From: Paraflavitalea soli
GTDB lineage: Bacteria; Bacteroidota; Bacteroidia; Chitinophagales; Chitinophagaceae
Direction of reading: 5' to 3'
DNA: 64,000 bases
NCBI RefSeq assembly: GCF_003555545.1
Contig: NZ_CP032157.1
Span: 6,762,546-6,826,545 of the forward strand
This document shows positions 8,751 through 17,510 of the stretch, piece after piece. Made by a program: the position numbers and the translations under genes. The notes under the pieces were generated by a model that did not search any database, was not told the DNA's origin, and saw nothing but the letters and a program-made list of their open reading frames with translations. Numbering within the stretch: the first letter of the stretch is position 1; each line of letters starts with the position of its first letter.

Positions 8751-8987
8751 TGTTGTCATGATGGTAGTGCAGCAGGTAAGCCTGTCCGTACTGATCAAAG
8801 ATCTGTTAAATGTTTGCCTGGGCCTTTTGAAATGGCTGTCCATAGGCTTCTGGCTGATCTTGGGCGGTAATTTTAACCGTAATTTTTTTTATCCTTTGCT
8901 GGGCATGCAGTATTTTGTGTGGTTAAGGTTTTCTGAGCAGTATGCCGGCAACCGGTACCTTCTTTATTTTATAATCAGATTTGGTCT

Positions 8988-10445
8988 ATGAGAAGAAAAA
9001 TTCTATTACCTGTTTTATTGCAGATAGGGCTAATTGGTACCGTGTTTGGGCAGGATAAATGGGACCTGCAGCGCTGCGTAGAATATGCCTGGGCCAATAA
9101 TATTACTATCAAACAGAGTAGTGTACAGGCAGAACTGGCTGAGGTAGACCTGAAACAAAACCAGTGGGGGCAATACCCGGGTGTTGATTTTAACTCCAGT
9201 TCGGGCATGCAATGGGGCCGTTCTATTGACCGTACTACCAACGTATATACCAATGTCTCTTCCGTTTTCCAGAGCTTCAATGCCAACCTGGGCATTACTG
9301 TTTTTAACTGGAACCGCATTAAGAATACTATTCTGGGCAGCCGTTATGCCAAAGACGCAGCCCATATGGATGTGGAAAAATCAAAGAATGATGTGGCGCT
9401 GAATGTGGCCACTTATTACCTCCAGGTATTGCTGGCCCGCCAGCAAATGGATATTGCCAAAGTGCAGATGGGGCAAACGATGAGCCAGATACAATTTACC
9501 CGGAAAAAAGTGGAGGCCGGCGCCGTTCCCGAACTGGATGCCCTTACGCTGGAAGGACAATATGCTACCGATAGTTCCAATTATATTACTGCTGCATCCA
9601 ATGTAGACCAGGCCATGCTTACTTTGAAAGTAGCGCTGAACCTGGATGCGGGCGCCGCTTTTGATATTGCCAGCCCCCCGGTGGATCAGATACCGGTAGA
9701 TCCAATTCTTCAGTTGCAGCCGGAAACCGTTTTCCAGATAGCGATGAAGAGCCAGCCGGCGCAACGGGCCAATGAGCTAAGGATACAATCGATGATGACG
9801 AATCTGAAAGCGAGCCGGGCTTTCATGTACCCCACTATTTCAGTATTCGGTGGCCTGGGTACCAACTTTACGAGCCCTACCAAGGCTTTCAACGAATATG
9901 TGGACGGTGTAACGCAGATCGGATATGCGCAACAAAGTCCTACGGTATTGTACCCGGTATATATACCGAAAACAGGTGTCAATTCGCATAAAAAATCTTT
10001 TGGTGAAATATGGGATGGCTGGGGTTCGCAGATCAATAATAACTTTGGTCAAAACCTTGGTTTCACTATTTCAGTACCCATCCTTAGCGGTGGGCAGGCG
10101 CGCTTCAATTATCAGCGTGCCAAACTTAATCTCAAAGGGGCGCAGGTGACGAAAGAACTGGTCGATCAGACGCTGAAAAATGATATTTACAAAGCTTATT
10201 ACAGTGCGGCTGCCGCCATGCAGAAATTCAATGCTTCCAAAACCTCGGTAGCAATTACCCAAAAGACTTATGAGTTTGCTGTGAAAAGATATGAACTGGG
10301 GCTGCTCAATACCTATGATCTGCTGATCACTCAAAACAACTTTACCCGTGCCAAACTGGACCGGGTCTCTGCAGAATTTGACTATGTGTTCAAAATGAAA
10401 GTACTTGAATTTTATAAAGGTCAGGGCATCAAACTAACGAACTAA
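8988..10445 (+). CDS. TolC-family outer-membrane efflux protein
   Basis: A 485-residue outer-membrane channel subunit of a tripartite efflux or type I secretion system. It begins with a signal peptide (MRRKILLPVLLQIGLIGTVFGQ) and continues with WDLQRCVEYAWANNITIKQ, the usual start of the first OEP repeat. The two long alpha-helical hairpin repeats are visible around residues 130-230 and 390-480, the latter with KRYELGLLNTYDLLITQNNF, a conserved TolC motif. The membrane-fusion protein gene starts 26 bp downstream, so both are cotranscribed. A 237-bp gap upstream holds only a short doubtful reading frame. Confidence 0.9.
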   Translation: MRRKILLPVLLQIGLIGTVFGQDKWDLQRCVEYAWANNITIKQSSVQAELAEVDLKQNQWGQYPGVDFNSSSGMQWGRSIDRTTNVYTNVSSVFQSFNANLGITVFNWNRIKNTILGSRYAKDAAHMDVEKSKNDVALNVATYYLQVLLARQQMDIAKVQMGQTMSQIQFTRKKVEAGAVPELDALTLEGQYATDSSNYITAASNVDQAMLTLKVALNLDAGAAFDIASPPVDQIPVDPILQLQPETVFQIAMKSQPAQRANELRIQSMMTNLKASRAFMYPTISVFGGLGTNFTSPTKAFNEYVDGVTQIGYAQQSPTVLYPVYIPKTGVNSHKKSFGEIWDGWGSQINNNFGQNLGFTISVPILSGGQARFNYQRAKLNLKGAQVTKELVDQTLKNDIYKAYYSAAAAMQKFNASKTSVAITQKTYEFAVKRYELGLLNTYDLLITQNNFTRAKLDRVSAEFDYVFKMKVLEFYKGQGIKLTN

Positions 10446-10471
10446 CTAACTGTACAACCAATAATCGAATT

Positions 10472-11851
10472 ATGAAGAAGAAAAAAATCTGGTGGATCAT
10501 TATAGCCCTTGTTGTAGTGGTCGTACTGTTGCTGGCGCTTAAATCGGGCGGCGTCATCGGCAAAGAGGAAGGTTTAAAAGTGTCAACTGAAAAAGTGACC
10601 AAACGCACCATTATTGAAACCGTTAACGCCAGTGGTAAAGTATTTCCAGAAATTGAAGTAAAGATCAGTCCTGATATCTCCGGTGAAATTGTGGAATTGA
10701 AATATGCTGAGGGTGATAGCGTAAAGAAAGGCGCTGTACTGGCCCGTATCTACGCGGATATTTATTCTACCCAGCGCAACCAGGCTTCTGCCCAGGTGGA
10801 TCAGCAGCAGGCTTCGGTCGAAAACAGCAAGGCCCAGCTGGAAAGCCTTAAATCGGCACAGGACCTGGCACAGCGTACCTATGACCGTCAGAAGCAATTG
10901 GCTGCTGAAAAGGTGATCTCTGCTGCTGAATTTGATCAGGCTGATAATGCGCTCAAAACCGCCAAAGCCAATTATAATGCAGCCCTTCAGAATATCCGCA
11001 GCGGGCAGGCTTCCATAGCCAGCGCCCGGGCCAACCTGGAAAAGGCTGACAAAGACCTTAGCCGTACGGCTGTACTGGCTACAATGGATGGGGTAGTATC
11101 GCTCATGAATGTAAAGAAAGGCGAGCGCGTAGTAGGTAACTCCATGATGGCGGGTACTGAAATGATGCGTATTGCCGACCTGAGTGCGATGGAAGTGCAG
11201 GTGGACGTGGGTGAAAATGATATCCCTAAAGTAAACCTGGGCGATTCGGCATTGATCGAAGTCGATGCATACAATAACCGCAAATTCAAAGGTATTGTTA
11301 CCAAGATTGCCAGCAGCAATACCACAGCAGCCTCCGCTGCTGCTGCCACCAGCAACGATGTGACCAATTATAAAGTGCATATCCGCATTTTACGGGAATC
11401 CTACAAAGACCTGATCGATCCTTCCAAACCTAAAAAGTTTCCTTTCCGGCCCGGTATGAACGCGAGTGCAGACATCCAAACGCTCACCAAGGCCAATGTA
11501 ATAGCTTCTGCTATCAATGCGGTGACTACGCGCGAAAAAGGAACGGATAAGGTAGCGAATAGCGATAAGGATAAGGATAAGAAACAGGAAGAAGGTATCC
11601 AGGAAGAAACCAAAGCCGGCTTGTCTACTGACCTCGATGAAGTCGTTTTTGTGTTGCAGCCGGGCGGAACGGTAAAACGTGTAAAGGTGAGAACGGGCAT
11701 CCAGGATATCAACTATATTGAAATACTGGGTGGTTTGAAAGAAGGCGATGAGATCGTTACCGCGCCTTACAATGTCATTAGCAAAACCCTCAAAGACGGC
11801 ATGAAAGTAAAAGTGGTGCCGGCTGATAAATTATTTGAAGTAAAGAAATAA
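10472..11851 (+). CDS. Efflux periplasmic adaptor (HlyD/MacA family)
   Basis: A 459-residue membrane-fusion protein linking an inner-membrane transporter to the TolC channel. One N-terminal membrane anchor (residues ~5-23) precedes a lipoyl half-motif (SGEIVELKYAEGDSVKKGAVLARI), a long coiled-coil hairpin rich in Gln/Ala (residues ~100-200), the second lipoyl half (TAVLATMDGVVSLMNVKKGERVVG) and beta-barrel domains. A charged, Lys/Asp/Glu-rich insert lies near residues 360-385. It belongs with the TolC gene upstream. The expected ATPase gene of a MacAB-type pump does not follow; a 250-bp gap with its own promoter leads to a permease gene. Confidence 0.88.
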   Translation: MKKKKIWWIIIALVVVVVLLLALKSGGVIGKEEGLKVSTEKVTKRTIIETVNASGKVFPEIEVKISPDISGEIVELKYAEGDSVKKGAVLARIYADIYSTQRNQASAQVDQQQASVENSKAQLESLKSAQDLAQRTYDRQKQLAAEKVISAAEFDQADNALKTAKANYNAALQNIRSGQASIASARANLEKADKDLSRTAVLATMDGVVSLMNVKKGERVVGNSMMAGTEMMRIADLSAMEVQVDVGENDIPKVNLGDSALIEVDAYNNRKFKGIVTKIASSNTTAASAAAATSNDVTNYKVHIRILRESYKDLIDPSKPKKFPFRPGMNASADIQTLTKANVIASAINAVTTREKGTDKVANSDKDKDKKQEEGIQEETKAGLSTDLDEVVFVLQPGGTVKRVKVRTGIQDINYIEILGGLKEGDEIVTAPYNVISKTLKDGMKVKVVPADKLFEVKK

Positions 11852-11877
11852 GCATAACAGCAAAAAGGTGTAACCAG

Positions 11878-11903
11878 GGCTCAGGCGTTCGCGTCTGAGC
11901 CTT
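11878..11903 (+). terminator. Hairpin after the efflux adaptor gene
   Basis: GGCTCAGGCG and CGTCTGAGCC can pair around a TTCG tetraloop, 26 nt past the adaptor stop codon. The stem is strong but is followed by TTGTGCTTT rather than a clean T-run. It probably ends or trims the TolC-adaptor transcript. Confidence 0.6.
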
Positions 11904-11927
11904 GTGCTTTAGGGGGCTGCCCTCAAA

Positions 11928-12026
11928 AATGGACGGTTGCTGTAACAAAACCGGACACAGGCAGGTTGGTAAATAACGATGTGTAATTGATTGTCAATTA
12001 TATATTAAAGTGGCATCCTGTTGGCC
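11928..12026 (+). promoter_or_regulatory. Sigma-54-like promoter with possible enhancer sites
   Basis: TGGCATCCTGTTGGCC at 12011-12026 has the GG-N10-GC spacing of a -24/-12 promoter and a near-consensus TGGCA half. It is 76 bp upstream of the GTG start of the permease gene. At 11930-11956 are ATGGAC and CCGGACACAG elements, 55-80 bp upstream of the -24 box, where an enhancer-binding protein would bind. The -12 half is TGGC instead of TTGC, so the call is tentative. Confidence 0.45.
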
Positions 12027-12101
12027 CTGTTATTAAGCAACGTGGTTTTGGATTGGTCGGAGGGATAACAATTTTCAGTAAGCTGTTTAAAATAATGACT
12101 T

Positions 12102-14522
12102 GTGATAAAAAGCTATTTTACGATTGCCATACGTAATCTCTGGAGAAGCAAAGGTTTCTCAGCCATCAACGTATTGGGATTGGCCATTGGTATTGCCACC
12201 TGTGTCATCATTATGCTTTTTGTGCAGCATGAATTAAGTTATGACCGCTACAATAAGAAGGCCGACCGCATGGTACGGGTAGTATTCCGCGGTCATGTGA
12301 AGGGAGAAAAAATGAAGGAAGCCAATGTCTTTCCCCCGGTAGCGCAGGCGCTGAAAAATGATTACCCGGAAGTGCAGGAAGCCACCCGTATATACGTTGG
12401 CGGATCGCCATTGGTCAGCTATAAAGGCAAGACATTCAAGGAAAGTGCTTTCGCTTATGCCGATTCTAATTTTTTCCAGGTGTTTACCCTGCCATTCCTG
12501 GAAGGGGATGTGCACACAGCTTTAGCAGCACCTAATTCGATGGTGATCACCAAGGCGCTGGCCGTAAAGTATTTTGGCAATGAAAGTCCCATTGGAAAAA
12601 TACTGGAGTTTAAAGATTGGAATGCTGCCTACAAAATAACCGGCCTTATTGATAAGGTGCCGGAAAATTCACATTTTCATTTCGACATGTTTGTATCAAT
12701 GGCCAACCAGGATGTTGCCCGGTCTACCTCCTGGATGAGGTCTGGTTTTTTCACCTACCTGGTTTTGCCGGAAGGGTATAATTACAAGCAACTGGAAGCC
12801 AAGCTGCCTGCTGCGGTAGAAAAATACATGGGACCACAATTACAGCAGGCCATGGGGCTGAGCCTGGCCGAGTTCAGGAAGGGCGGCAATGATGTAGGGT
12901 TGTACCTGCAGCCACTTCCTGATATACACCTGCATTCGGATTTTACCAATGATTTTGAGGCGCCCGGCGATATCCGCTATGTATATATTTTCAGCGCCAT
13001 TGCTTTGTTTATGCTGCTGATTGCCTGTATCAATTTTATGAACCTGTCTACAGCCAGTGCCGGTAAGCGGGCAAAAGAAGTAGGCATACGAAAAGTAATG
13101 GGGTCGTTGAAAGGGCAATTGGTAAGACAGTTTTTACTGGAATCCATTTTGCTCACGCTTGTGGCCCTGGTATTATCGATCGTTTTTGTTAAACTGGCGT
13201 TGCCGGTATTTAATGATATAGCCGGTAAAAACCTGCGCCTGGACCTATTAAACAACCCGTGGCTCTTGCCAGGCTTATTGTTGCTGGGCCTTATCACCAG
13301 TGTATTGGCTGGTAGCTACCCGGCTTTCTTCATCTCTTCGTTTAAACCGGTGGCTGTATTGAAAGGACAGTTGACATCCGGCAAAAAAAGCGCTGGCCTG
13401 CGCAGTGGCCTGGTGGTTTTCCAGTTCTTTATTTCCATTACCCTGATGGTGAGTACGGCGGTTGTATACAGCCAGCTTTCTTTTATCCAAAACAAAAAAC
13501 TGGGTTACAATAAAGAGCAGGTCCTCATCCTGCCGGAAACCTGGATGCTGGGACAACACAACCAGCAAATACTGCGGCAGCAGATATTGCAGGACCCCCG
13601 CGCTGCCAACGTAACGGGCTCCTGGTTTTTGCCAGCCGGCCCCTCCAATGGCAACAACTTCTTCATATACGAGGACAAGATTGCAGAGCAGATCAAAACG
13701 CTCCGGTATGAGGTAGATTATAATTATATTCCAACGCTGGGTATGGAACTGGTGGCGGGAAGAAATTTTTCAAAAGACTTTGGTACTGATTCTGCCGCTG
13801 TCATTGTGAATGAAACGACTGTTGCCGCCATGGGATGGGGGCAACATGCGTTGGATAAAGTGATCTCCCACGCTGATAATGCTGGTGTAAAAACCTCTTA
13901 TAGGGTAATTGGTGTGGTGAAGGATTTTCATTTCAAATCATTGCATGAGCGGATCTCGCCCCTGGTCATGACGCTGAACGATGGTTATGGTACGCTCATC
14001 ATTAAAACAAAGACCAAAGACATCGCTTCCCTGGTGACCAGCATTAAAAGCAAGTGGGAACAACTAGGTACGGGCGCTCCTTTCAATTATACTTTCCTGG
14101 ATGACCAGTTCATGAAAGTATACCGGGCAGAACAGAACACCGCGTACATATTGGGCATCTTTGCCGGGCTCACGATTTTTGTAGCCTGCCTGGGATTGTT
14201 TGGCCTGGCTACTTTTACAGCCCGCCAACGGAATAAAGAGATCAGCATCCGGAAAGTGCTGGGCGCCAGTGTTACGGGTATTGTGTCTTTATTGTCAAAA
14301 GACTTCCTCAAGTTGGTGGCCATTGCGTTTGTTATAGCAGCTCCTATTGCCTGGTACATCATGAACCAATGGCTGCAGGATTTTGAATACCGGATCACTA
14401 TTACCTGGTGGGTATTTGCCGTAGCGGCGCTGGCAGCTATTGTGATCACGCTGGTTACGGTAAGCATCCAGGCCATCAAGGCAGCCCTCTCTAATCCGGT
14501 AAAAACTTTGCGCAGCGAATAA
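12102..14522 (+). CDS. ABC transporter permease, FtsX/MacB type
   Basis: An 806-residue permease with two MacB-type periplasmic core domains and two FtsX domains. The first membrane helix is near residues 20-42 (INVLGLAIGIATCVIIML). FtsX block 1 starts near 288 (YIFSAIALFMLLIACINFMNL, then KRAKEVGIRKVMGS), and block 2 lies near 680-800 (FGLATFTARQRNKEISIRKVLGAS). Such permeases act as mechanotransmission subunits that need a separate ATPase, which is not encoded next to it. The start is a GTG (MIKSYFTIAIRNLWRSKGFS, the usual family N-terminus). A sigma-54-like promoter upstream indicates separate regulation from the TolC-adaptor pair. The substrate is unknown. Confidence 0.88.
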   Translation: MIKSYFTIAIRNLWRSKGFSAINVLGLAIGIATCVIIMLFVQHELSYDRYNKKADRMVRVVFRGHVKGEKMKEANVFPPVAQALKNDYPEVQEATRIYVGGSPLVSYKGKTFKESAFAYADSNFFQVFTLPFLEGDVHTALAAPNSMVITKALAVKYFGNESPIGKILEFKDWNAAYKITGLIDKVPENSHFHFDMFVSMANQDVARSTSWMRSGFFTYLVLPEGYNYKQLEAKLPAAVEKYMGPQLQQAMGLSLAEFRKGGNDVGLYLQPLPDIHLHSDFTNDFEAPGDIRYVYIFSAIALFMLLIACINFMNLSTASAGKRAKEVGIRKVMGSLKGQLVRQFLLESILLTLVALVLSIVFVKLALPVFNDIAGKNLRLDLLNNPWLLPGLLLLGLITSVLAGSYPAFFISSFKPVAVLKGQLTSGKKSAGLRSGLVVFQFFISITLMVSTAVVYSQLSFIQNKKLGYNKEQVLILPETWMLGQHNQQILRQQILQDPRAANVTGSWFLPAGPSNGNNFFIYEDKIAEQIKTLRYEVDYNYIPTLGMELVAGRNFSKDFGTDSAAVIVNETTVAAMGWGQHALDKVISHADNAGVKTSYRVIGVVKDFHFKSLHERISPLVMTLNDGYGTLIIKTKTKDIASLVTSIKSKWEQLGTGAPFNYTFLDDQFMKVYRAEQNTAYILGIFAGLTIFVACLGLFGLATFTARQRNKEISIRKVLGASVTGIVSLLSKDFLKLVAIAFVIAAPIAWYIMNQWLQDFEYRITITWWVFAVAALAAIVITLVTVSIQAIKAALSNPVKTLRSE

Positions 14523-14536
14523 CGGTTTATACAAGA

Positions 14537-14632
14537 TTGTCAGGCTGAGTCCCGCAAAGCGGGATAAACTTTGTCGAAGCCGGCTTCGGCAGCCCTTCGA
14601 CAGGCTCGGGGTGACAGGGCTCAGCCTGACAA
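14537..14632. repeat. REP-like palindromic intergenic element
   Basis: Perfect 13-bp arms TTGTCAGGCTGAG (14537-14549) and CTCAGCCTGACAA (14620-14632) enclose smaller hairpins (CCCGCAAAGCGGG; GAAGCCGGCTTC) and the phrase CTTCGACAGGCTCGG. A related CTTCGACAGG phrase occurs twice at 61895-61930. The element sits just after the permease stop and just before the gpsA promoter. It may end the permease transcript. Confidence 0.7.
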
Positions 14633-14637
14633 CCGTC

Positions 14638-14667
14638 TTGCGACTTTCCCCTGTTTTCTTACTTTTG
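14638..14667 (+). promoter_or_regulatory. Bacteroidota promoter of gpsA
   Basis: TTG at 14638-14640, a 19-nt gap, and TACTTTTG at 14660-14667 (exact TAnnTTTG). It lies 16 nt upstream of the gpsA ATG at 14684, giving a very short leader. Confidence 0.7.
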
Positions 14668-14683
14668 GGTCAAATAATGATCC

Positions 14684-15718
14684 ATGAGAGTAGGTATTAT
14701 TGGCAGCGGAAGTTGGGCAACGGCTTTGGTGAAGATCCTTACAGACAACAAGAACCCGGTTCACTGGTACATCCGCAAAGAGGCGGTTGTTAAACACCTG
14801 CAGCAGCGGCACCACAACCCTCATTACCTGCATTCTGTTTATTTTGATACTTCCTTATTGACCCTCAGCACAGATATCGCAGCCGTAGTAGCTGCCAGTG
14901 ACTGTATCCTGATCGGCGTGCCCTCGGCCTATATCCTGGAAACCCTCCAACCCCTGGGCAAAGACGCCTTCAAAGGAAAAAAGATCATTTCTGCGGTAAA
15001 AGGCATCCTGCCACAAAAGAACCTGCTGTTGAATGATTACCTGGCGGCGGAATATGAGTTGCCCCAATCGGATTATTTTACAGTCATGGGCCCCTGCCAT
15101 GCAGAAGAAGTGGCGGCAGAAAAACTCTCCTACCTGACTTTTTCGGGGGTGGATGTAACATTTACTGAAGAAATAGCGACTTACTTTAAGACAGAGTACA
15201 TCAATACGATCGTGAACAACGATGTGTATGGGGTGCAATATGCCGCTATCCTGAAGAATATCTATGCATTGGGGTCGGGCATTGCGCACGGGTTGGAATA
15301 TGGTGATAATTTCCTGAGCGTGCTGATAGCCAATTGTGCCGATGAAATGGCTGGTTTTCTTAAGAAGGTGGGCATTCAGCACATTGAAGTGGGTATCCAT
15401 GAAGAAGACCCTGTTACCCACCGGCGAGCGTCCAATTATTCAGCTTCTGTGTACCTGGGCGACCTGCTGGTAACCTGTTATTCACTGTTTAGCCGTAACC
15501 GTACTTTTGGCAATATGATCGGCAAAGGATATTCCGTACGTACTACGCAGCTGGAAATGAATATGGTAGCGGAAGGTTATTATGCCTGTAAATGCATGTA
15601 TGACATAAATCAATCGGTAGGGGCAGAAATGCCTATTGCCACGGCTGTATACCGCATATTATGGGAAAATGTTAAACCTGGCGATGGATTTAAACAAATA
15701 GAGCAGGTGCTGGTCTAA
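14684..15718 (+). CDS. gpsA: Glycerol-3-phosphate dehydrogenase [NAD(P)+]
   Basis: A 344-residue cytosolic dehydrogenase reducing dihydroxyacetone phosphate to sn-glycerol 3-phosphate for phospholipid synthesis. The N-terminal Rossmann motif is GIIGSGSWATAL (residues 4-15). The phosphate-binding GPCHAEE is near residue 140, and the catalytic lysine lies in AAILKNIYALGSGIAHGLEYGDN near residue 190. Length fits the family. A consensus Bacteroidota promoter lies 16 nt upstream, so the gene is transcribed alone or with the tiny ORF behind it. Nothing unusual is seen. Confidence 0.93.
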   Translation: MRVGIIGSGSWATALVKILTDNKNPVHWYIRKEAVVKHLQQRHHNPHYLHSVYFDTSLLTLSTDIAAVVAASDCILIGVPSAYILETLQPLGKDAFKGKKIISAVKGILPQKNLLLNDYLAAEYELPQSDYFTVMGPCHAEEVAAEKLSYLTFSGVDVTFTEEIATYFKTEYINTIVNNDVYGVQYAAILKNIYALGSGIAHGLEYGDNFLSVLIANCADEMAGFLKKVGIQHIEVGIHEEDPVTHRRASNYSASVYLGDLLVTCYSLFSRNRTFGNMIGKGYSVRTTQLEMNMVAEGYYACKCMYDINQSVGAEMPIATAVYRILWENVKPGDGFKQIEQVLV

Positions 15719-15741
15719 AAAGTGTACCTTACATCAGCGAT

Positions 15742-15852
15742 ATGCCTTTATCTTACACATCATATGGCCCCATTGCAATCCTCCTGATCATAGGAGTGCT
15801 CTCCGTAGTGGAGCTGGTTAAATACCTTAAAGGCCACAAGCGATCACATTAA
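15742..15852 (+). CDS. Possible 36-residue single-TM small protein
   Basis: An ATG at 15742 opens a 36-codon frame ending in TAA at 15850-15852. The product has a short polar start (MPLSYTSYGP), a hydrophobic helix of about 15 residues (IAILLIIGVLSVVEL) and a basic tail (KYLKGHKRSH), a typical small membrane protein layout. It lies 24 bp after the gpsA stop on the same strand. I do not recognise a family, and coding status rests only on this composition and position. Confidence 0.4.
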   Translation: MPLSYTSYGPIAILLIIGVLSVVELVKYLKGHKRSH

Positions 15853-15913
15853 TAGAATTCCAGGAGATCCCATCTGCAAACAATTTCCCTGCTTTAATGC
15901 ATTGGTCAAATGA

Positions 15914-17386
15914 TCAGGCTGTCAGGTAATACCCCTCAATCAATTGACAGACTAATACCACATTGGAAATGAAAGGGAAAATGATCACTCCCAAAAATAG
16001 CGGGGTGTGCCACTTTTTAATAGCTATATTTTTTTGAAAACCGGCAAGGGCGAGTGCTACGGCCGGAAAGAGCGGAATAAAATACCTGCCCTGTTCCCCT
16101 CCGAGGTAAGTCGCTTCCAGTGCCGTCCAGGTTATGTATTGAACAGTCATGATAGCAATTCCTCCTGCAATGGCTGCTCCAATAAGGGCCAATCTAAGCC
16201 TGAGCCTGAGCCTTTCCCTGACATTGTAATAGGTACTGATGGCTGCAGCAAAAAGAAGGGAGAAAAGAGCTCCTCTGTAAAAAGCATCCGGCAGGTACAG
16301 CTGTTTCCAACCCAATACACCTATGAACTCATGGGTTGTTCGCGTTAAATGTGTGGAGTCGAATTTAAAGAACAGGCCGGCAAACCCCAAAGGGTCATCA
16401 AGAATATGTTTTATCTGGAGCGGAGCATTAATTTTCAATACGGGAGGCGCCCACACCACGGCATAATTGTGTTCGTTCAACCATCCCCATAAGACCACAG
16501 GCGCCAATGAAGCAAGAAAGCAGGTTAGCCTGGTTGTATTATTCATATGCAGAAAGAAAAAGATAAATGAAAACATAAAGTAAGGCGGCCGGGCTGCGCT
16601 GATGGCTACGATAGCAGTTACCATCATGATCAATTGCTTTGTGTTATAATGCTTTTCTTCGCTGCTTTCTACATGACCAATGATGGCGAAAAAAAGAAAG
16701 GCAAGGCTGATCAGTATGCCATCCTGGCTTACGGAAGCAAACAAAGAGGTAGTCATGGGAAACAGCAACACTGTGAATAACAGCAGGCGGCTTGCTTTTG
16801 TGAGCCGGAGTGCATAAAAGCAGATCAGGGCGCAAACAAGGCCGTTCACGAATCGCGCAAGGTAAAAGGTGTTCAAAATGGAAGCATTGGTTAGTTTGCC
16901 TGCTATTATGACGATTGCTGAAACAAGGTAACCTGTAGGCGGATATATGGCCGTATTGGCAAATCTTAATACGCCTATTTCCCGATCCCAGTGAATGTTC
17001 TTTGAGTTTTCGAAATGGGTTCTTCGCACCTTGGGTTTTTCTCCGGGACCTATGCTCATGTAAATTGTACTAAAATCCAATAACCTGGCATTGACGGTAA
17101 ATCCACCAATATCCCGCATCAGTACCTTTTCATCGGGGATGGTGCGCGGCTCCTTTGATCCATCTGTATAAAACAATGCTACAATTTCACCTCTTGATAT
17201 TTGTTCGGCCCTGCAAAAATGATGGGGCTCGTCGGCGACGTGGAAGGGAGGGGTGATCCATGTTGCCAAAGTGATGGCGGGCAATGCATACAACAAATAG
17301 ATATAAGGAAGATGGGCATGCAGTTTTGTGCATAATACCTGGAGAGCAGACAGGGTATCGGCTATCCGGAATTTGGATAAGGTCAT
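15914..17386 (-). CDS. DUF2142-type polytopic membrane protein
   Basis: A 490-residue inner-membrane protein with about ten predicted helices. The first periplasmic loop has PPFHVADEPHHFCRAEQISRG (residues ~46-66), with an Asp-Glu pair as in GT-C-fold glycosyltransferases. Near the C-terminus it has GGEQGRYFIPLFPAVALALAG, the closing motif of the DUF2142 family. Members often occur in surface-polysaccharide or teichoic-acid-like loci, but here it stands alone between gpsA and hemW, both unrelated. A run of alternating Arg-Leu residues (RERLRLRLRLALIG) occurs in a cytoplasmic loop. The biochemical role is unknown; lipid-linked sugar transfer is a guess from fold resemblance. Confidence 0.75.
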   Translation of the reverse strand: MTLSKFRIADTLSALQVLCTKLHAHLPYIYLLYALPAITLATWITPPFHVADEPHHFCRAEQISRGEIVALFYTDGSKEPRTIPDEKVLMRDIGGFTVNARLLDFSTIYMSIGPGEKPKVRRTHFENSKNIHWDREIGVLRFANTAIYPPTGYLVSAIVIIAGKLTNASILNTFYLARFVNGLVCALICFYALRLTKASRLLLFTVLLFPMTTSLFASVSQDGILISLAFLFFAIIGHVESSEEKHYNTKQLIMMVTAIVAISAARPPYFMFSFIFFFLHMNNTTRLTCFLASLAPVVLWGWLNEHNYAVVWAPPVLKINAPLQIKHILDDPLGFAGLFFKFDSTHLTRTTHEFIGVLGWKQLYLPDAFYRGALFSLLFAAAISTYYNVRERLRLRLRLALIGAAIAGGIAIMTVQYITWTALEATYLGGEQGRYFIPLFPAVALALAGFQKNIAIKKWHTPLFLGVIIFPFISNVVLVCQLIEGYYLTA

Positions 17387-17510
17387 TGGAAGGAGGTTTA
17401 ATGGTTATATTCTTCCCACAGTTTATTAAATAAAATGATCTGGATCCGGCAGCCGGCTTGATTTAAAAATAACATAACCTGTATTTTGCCCAACAGTGTA
17501 CAGGTGTCTC

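Noticed and set aside
8713-8991. 92-codon plus-strand frame with hydrophobic stretches
   Set aside because: Overlaps the end of the PLP-enzyme gene and the TolC start; composition fits out-of-frame intergenic DNA. A shorter version from 8758 cannot be excluded but has no support.
10583-11380. 265-codon minus-strand frame
   Set aside because: Antisense to the efflux adaptor gene, whose domains are intact.
15914-17386. Reading the DUF2142 gene as a member of a polysaccharide cluster
   Set aside because: No glycosyltransferase or sugar-nucleotide gene is adjacent; galE and rfbA are over 40 kb away.
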